A stretch of 44,845 nucleotides of DNA from contig NZ_AJLJ01000066.1 in NCBI RefSeq assembly GCF_000317245.1, positions 1 through 44,845 of the forward strand, given 5' to 3'. Below are positions 42,142-44,845 of the stretch, piece after piece. Below the pieces are notes generated by a model. That model saw only the letters and a list, made by a program, of their open reading frames with translations, was not told the DNA's origin and did not search any database. Source of the DNA: Fischerella muscicola SAG 1427-1 = PCC 73103. GTDB taxonomy: Bacteria; Cyanobacteriota; Cyanobacteriia; Cyanobacteriales; Nostocaceae. Every line of letters begins with the position of its first letter. The stretch's first letter is position 1. A program made the translations under genes and the position numbers.

Positions 42142-42527
42142 TACGCACTCCAGCGTTGCACTACCAGACGAATTGAACCATCTTCATTTTTTTGTTGTTC
42201 GGCAACTTGAAAGCCTGCTTTTACTGTTTCTTTCATCACTGTTTGATAAGCATAGCGCTGTGTTACTTGACGTAAGAATCCTTCTACAGATAAGTCTTGT
42301 TGCCAGTATTGCAAATCAGCTACCAATTCGTATTCTTTGCCATTCCATTTGAAACCAACATCGTAGCCATTTTCTTGCTCGATAGTAATCTCAGCACTGT
42401 GAGTTTGACCACGATAGCCACGCACTTGACGCGGGCCTTGCTTCCAGTCTATACCCAAGTCAGAGAGAGCATCTTGCAAAGACTCGATGTTACGGATTTG
42501 GGTTTTAATTTGGCTAAAGTGTGACAT
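42141..42527 (-). CDS. ycf35: Ycf35 (DUF1257) protein
   Basis: 128-aa member of the Ycf35 family, conserved in cyanobacteria and some algal plastids, function unknown. Recognisable by MSHFSQIKTQIRNIESLQDAL, DLGIDWKQGPRQVRGYRGQ, the GYDVGFKWNGKEYELVADLQ strand pair and QRYAYQTVM. A soluble protein without cysteines in a metal pattern. Middle gene of the operon: 43 bp after DUF2997, one-base overlap with the ferredoxin gene. This arrangement suggests that Ycf35 works with the ferredoxin (inference). Start ATG at 42527. Confidence 0.93.
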   Translation of the reverse strand: MSHFSQIKTQIRNIESLQDALSDLGIDWKQGPRQVRGYRGQTHSAEITIEQENGYDVGFKWNGKEYELVADLQYWQQDLSVEGFLRQVTQRYAYQTVMKETVKAGFQVAEQQKNEDGSIRLVVQRWSA

Positions 42528-42570
42528 GGTGGTTATGAATCGACTAAACTAAATGTTTATGTTTGCAAAT

Positions 42571-42780
42571 TTACCAACCGCTATGAGTGGTTTGTGTGTT
42601 CACCACTCCAGATTGCTGCACCTTGGCGGCAAAGAATTCTGAGGTTGGCTCGTGACTAAGCACTTGTCCCAGCTGTGCTTCTATAGCCGCTGTCACTTCG
42701 GCGCAGGAATTACCTACAATACCAGTGACTTTCTCCTGTACCCGACCATCTGGATAAATGATGAATTCTAATGTCTCCAT
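42571..42780 (-). CDS. DUF2997 family small protein
   Basis: 69 aa. METLEFIIYPDGRVQEKVTG is the conserved DUF2997 start (a beta hairpin with an IYPDGRV core), followed by a helix containing a single Cys (GNSCAEVTAAIEAQLGQVL) and a divergent tail. First gene of the DUF2997-ycf35-ferredoxin operon. Function unknown. Start ATG at 42780. Confidence 0.9.
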   Translation of the reverse strand: METLEFIIYPDGRVQEKVTGIVGNSCAEVTAAIEAQLGQVLSHEPTSEFFAAKVQQSGVVNTQTTHSGW

Positions 42781-43392
42781 GCTTTTGGTCTAACCACAAA
42801 TAGTACGCTTGGATTGTACTGCTCTAGCAAATGGCTATAAATGTAGCTACAGGGAACAGCATTTTTCCTTAGCTACAAAATTAGCTATTTGTTAACTAAT
42901 GTTCCATCTCTCAAAATATATATCTCAGAAAATTTACAAAAATTATTAATCTTATTAGTTAACACATCTATTACATGTAAGTTTCTCTTAACCTAATCTA
43001 GAAGTCAAGCTCAAAATTTAACTCTCAATAAATTTGTAAAAGACGGCGAAACCATAACTATGGTTAGCTTAGACATTAATATCTGTCCAAAAATAATGAT
43101 TTTTATTGAAAAAATCTATCATTATGATTAATTTTGCCAGATGAGAAGCGACTGCACTTCATCTGTGATTCAAAAACTCCTAAACTCAAAACCACTGATT
43201 CTGCACCAAGTATGATTTGGGCTTCTTTGTGGGGAAAATCTGTATCTAAAAAATAAAAAATCGATCTGGCAAGCCAACAACCCAGCATAATAAATCAAGA
43301 TAAAATTTCTCGCGACTAGCCAAAAGCTACAGTCACAAGACTTAGAACTAAGGCTGAATGTGAAAGCTAATTTTTAACTGAGCTAATTAACC
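42781..43392. other. Divergent spacer DUF2997 operon / bioU
   Basis: 612 bp holding the promoters of both directions. AT-rich. An open frame on the minus strand at 43103-43288 has no supported start or homology that I can name. No repeat found. Confidence 0.45.
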
Positions 43393-44415
43393 ATGCATAC
43401 AGAACAAATAATAGGTTCTATCAATTTTGCTCAAGCCATACGTATCGGAGTACTGGGTTTTGGCGGATTGGGACAAGCTGCGGCAAAAGTCCTAGCCCCG
43501 AAACAAGAAATGATATTAGTAGCAGCAGCAGATAACAAAGGTTATGCTTACGCCACCGAGGGTTTAAATGCCGAAAAGTGCATCACCACATATCAATCTC
43601 AAGGTTCGCTTGGTTATTTAGAACCATTTGGTACATTAACCAATCACAGTATTCAGGATTTAATCGAAAGCAATCAGCCTGTAGATGGTTATTTTTTGGC
43701 TTTACCAAACTTACCTAATGACTTTATCGCCACTGTCGCCAAGCAATTTATTAATTCTGGTTGGCGTGGGGTATTAGTAGATGCGATTAAACGCACCAGT
43801 GCAGTAGAACAGTTATTAACCTTGAAAGCAGAATTACAAGCCGCAGGTATTACCTACATGACAGGATGCGGGGCGACACCGGGACTATTAACAGCAGCAG
43901 CAGCGATCGCATCCCAAAGTTATGCTGAAATTCATCGAGTAGAAATTACTTTTGGGGTAGGAATTTCTAATTGGGAAGCTTACCGCGCCACTATTCGCGA
44001 AGATATTGCCCATATGCCTGGTTACAATGTAGAAACAGCTAGAGCGATGACAGATGCAGAAGTAGAAGCACTTCTGGATAAAACTAATGGTGTGTTGACA
44101 TTAGAAAATATGGAACACGCCGATGACGTAATGTTAGAGTTAGCAGGAATTTGTTCGCGCGATCGCGTCACTGTTGGCGGTGTTGTCGATACCAGAAATC
44201 CCAAAAAACCCCTCAGCACCAACGTCAAAATCACAGGTCGCACTTTTGAAGGTAAAATTTCCACCCACACCTTCACATTAGGAGATGAAACCAGCATGGC
44301 TGCAAACGTTTGTGGCCCAGCTTTCGGCTATCTCAAAGCAGGTATAAAGCTACATCAACGCGGTATCCACGGAATATTCACTGCCGCCGAAATTATGCCC
44401 CAGTTCGTAAAATAG
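43393..44415 (+). CDS. bioU: BioU-type (S)-8-amino-7-oxononanoate synthase, single-turnover biotin enzyme
   Basis: 340-aa protein formerly called saccharopine-dehydrogenase-like. In cyanobacteria, BioU replaces BioA: its own lysine side chain donates the amino group that makes 7,8-diaminononanoate, so each molecule acts once. Visible: the NAD(P)-binding loop [15 protein letters not shown] (19-33), the [14 protein letters not shown] segment whose Lys133 would match the reactive lysine described for the Synechocystis enzyme (Lys124 there, by my recollection), and the [14 protein letters not shown] segment. The ATG at 43393 gives a tail about nine residues longer at the N-terminus. The stop codon touches a palindromic element. 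No other bio genes in the window. Confidence 0.85.
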   Translation: MHTEQIIGSINFAQAIRIGVLGFGGLGQAAAKVLAPKQEMILVAAADNKGYAYATEGLNAEKCITTYQSQGSLGYLEPFGTLTNHSIQDLIESNQPVDGYFLALPNLPNDFIATVAKQFINSGWRGVLVDAIKRTSAVEQLLTLKAELQAAGITYMTGCGATPGLLTAAAAIASQSYAEIHRVEITFGVGISNWEAYRATIREDIAHMPGYNVETARAMTDAEVEALLDKTNGVLTLENMEHADDVMLELAGICSRDRVTVGGVVDTRNPKKPLSTNVKITGRTFEGKISTHTFTLGDETSMAANVCGPAFGYLKAGIKLHQRGIHGIFTAAEIMPQFVK

Positions 44416-44473
44416 GTTTGTAGTAAGCACTTCAGTGCTTAAATTTAGAGGGCTAAAGCCCTCACTACAAACC
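44415..44473. repeat. Double-palindrome element bridging two convergent stop codons
   Basis: Inverted ends GGTTTGTAGT (44415-44424) and ACTACAAACC (44464-44473) enclose AAGCACTTCAGTGCTT (44425-44440) and GAGGGCTAAAGCCCTC (44448-44463). The bioU TAG ends at its first base. The stop codon of the leftward gene (44465-44467) lies in the right arm. It probably acts as a two-way terminator. Confidence 0.85.
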
Positions 44474-44845
44474 TTCACATTTATTTAATTTATTACAGTA
44501 GTGCCTTGCTTCTTCCTCTAACCTTTGAATTTCGCTTTCCCAGCGCTGAAGTCCTCTCCATCGGTCTGTTAATTGATATTCTGTAGGTTTTGGATAAGGT
44601 TTCGTACCTGGGTTAGGATAAATTTTCCTCTTTTCTAGCCATTGACGACAATAGTATTGCCAAAGAAATACATGATCGTGTCTATCACCACCAAGATAAC
44701 GAATTTGCTTAACCGATAATTGATTTTGACCGAAAAGTATCTGTTGATTTTTTAAGTTCTTAGGCAATAAACGAGTTTCACTACCTTTTCCATGAAAGAA
44801 CTCTACCACAAACCACTCACCAAAATCGAAGATACAAATTTCTGT
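44465..44845 (-). CDS. Partial CDS cut by the right edge, C-terminal part of unknown protein
   Basis: The frame is open from the last base of the window to the stop at 44465, so this is the C-terminal 126 residues of a longer gene. The visible start reads ICIFDFGEWFVVEFF, two beta strands. It is followed by a region rich in aromatic and basic residues (QIRYLGGDRHDHVFLWQYYC) and a helical end (WESEIQRLEEEARHYCNK). The paired-strand start recalls the C-terminal EH-signature region of some phage-defence proteins, but I cannot confirm this. A GTG at 44809 would give a short 114-aa protein starting mid-strand, which is unlikely. The last three codons are supplied by the repeat element. Confidence 0.7.
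   Translation of the reverse strand, partial: TEICIFDFGEWFVVEFFHGKGSETRLLPKNLKNQQILFGQNQLSVKQIRYLGGDRHDHVFLWQYYCRQWLEKRKIYPNPGTKPYPKPTEYQLTDRWRGLQRWESEIQRLEEEARHYCNKLNKCEGL

Noticed and set aside
43103..43288. 61-aa ORF on the minus strand in the bioU upstream region
   Set aside because: No Shine-Dalgarno sequence, no family I recognise, and it lies in promoter space of two divergent genes.
1..44845. tRNA, rRNA, known riboswitches and NtcA boxes (GTA-N8-TAC)
   Set aside because: Scanned by eye, and no convincing tRNA arm set, rRNA segment, riboswitch core or correctly spaced NtcA site was found. The near match around 12966 has the wrong spacing.

Overview
The window comes from a filamentous, probably heterocyst-forming cyanobacterium (Nostocales). 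The evidence is: many HIP1 octamers (GCGATCGC), short tandem heptanucleotide repeats, and lineage-marker genes (petM, ycf39, ycf35 with its ferredoxin and DUF2997 partners, the DUF3038/DUF4335 pair, an NblR-type regulator, guaB3, bioU). It is ordinary AT-rich chromosome, loosely packed. Most genes stand alone or in pairs, separated by repeat-rich spacers. I see no rRNA, tRNA, CRISPR array, prophage or intact transposase gene.

Layout. 1-3450: tandem repeats, a D12-class (Dam-like) adenine methyltransferase, an AbrB-type membrane protein and an isocitrate-lyase/PEP-mutase family enzyme. 3450-7340: a repeat-rich spacer, a soluble histidine kinase, murE, then two abutting miniature inverted-repeat elements. 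7340-12630: a glutaredoxin-like protein, a Tat-targeted lipoprotein beta-carbonic anhydrase, a secreted CAP-domain protein, an RNase D-like exonuclease, a cysteine-less rhodanese, and a TAXI solute-binding protein with an unusual cytoplasmic tail. 12630-14660: a wreck of a giant Ser/Thr-kinase/histidine-kinase hybrid. 14686-21530: a hypothetical membrane-anchored protein, pdxA, petM (35 aa), ycf39, nadK, an nblR-like regulator, a DUF192 lipoprotein and a DUF2949 protein. 22023-31360: a PAS/GAF sensor kinase, an EcsC/TerB-like protein, a Uma2 endonuclease-like protein, pepA, an XRE regulator, a LOG-family protein and trxA. 31800-39470: guaB3, mutS2, DUF3038-DUF4335 and a YiaA/B membrane protein. 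39635-44845: a family 2 glycosyltransferase, a long gene-free stretch with possible RNA structure, the DUF2997-ycf35-ferredoxin operon, bioU and a gene cut by the right edge.

How the genes fit together. The content is mostly housekeeping and photosynthetic maintenance: cell wall (murE), cofactors (pdxA, nadK, bioU), purines (guaB3), redox (trxA, glutaredoxin, ferredoxin), the cytochrome b6f and photosystem II support genes (petM, ycf39), the carbon supply (carbonic anhydrase) and stress signalling (nblR, two orphan kinases). The most distinctive feature is repeat invasion. Heptamer arrays sit flush against the start codons of three genes. Palindromic or repeat-derived DNA is translated inside mutS2 and a sensor kinase. 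One miniature element still has a perfect 10-bp target duplication, and another small palindromic element supplies the stop codons of two convergent genes. No clear new defence or metabolic system is visible. The best uncharacterised modules are DUF2997-ycf35-ferredoxin, DUF3038-DUF4335 and the TAXI protein with its duplicated tail.
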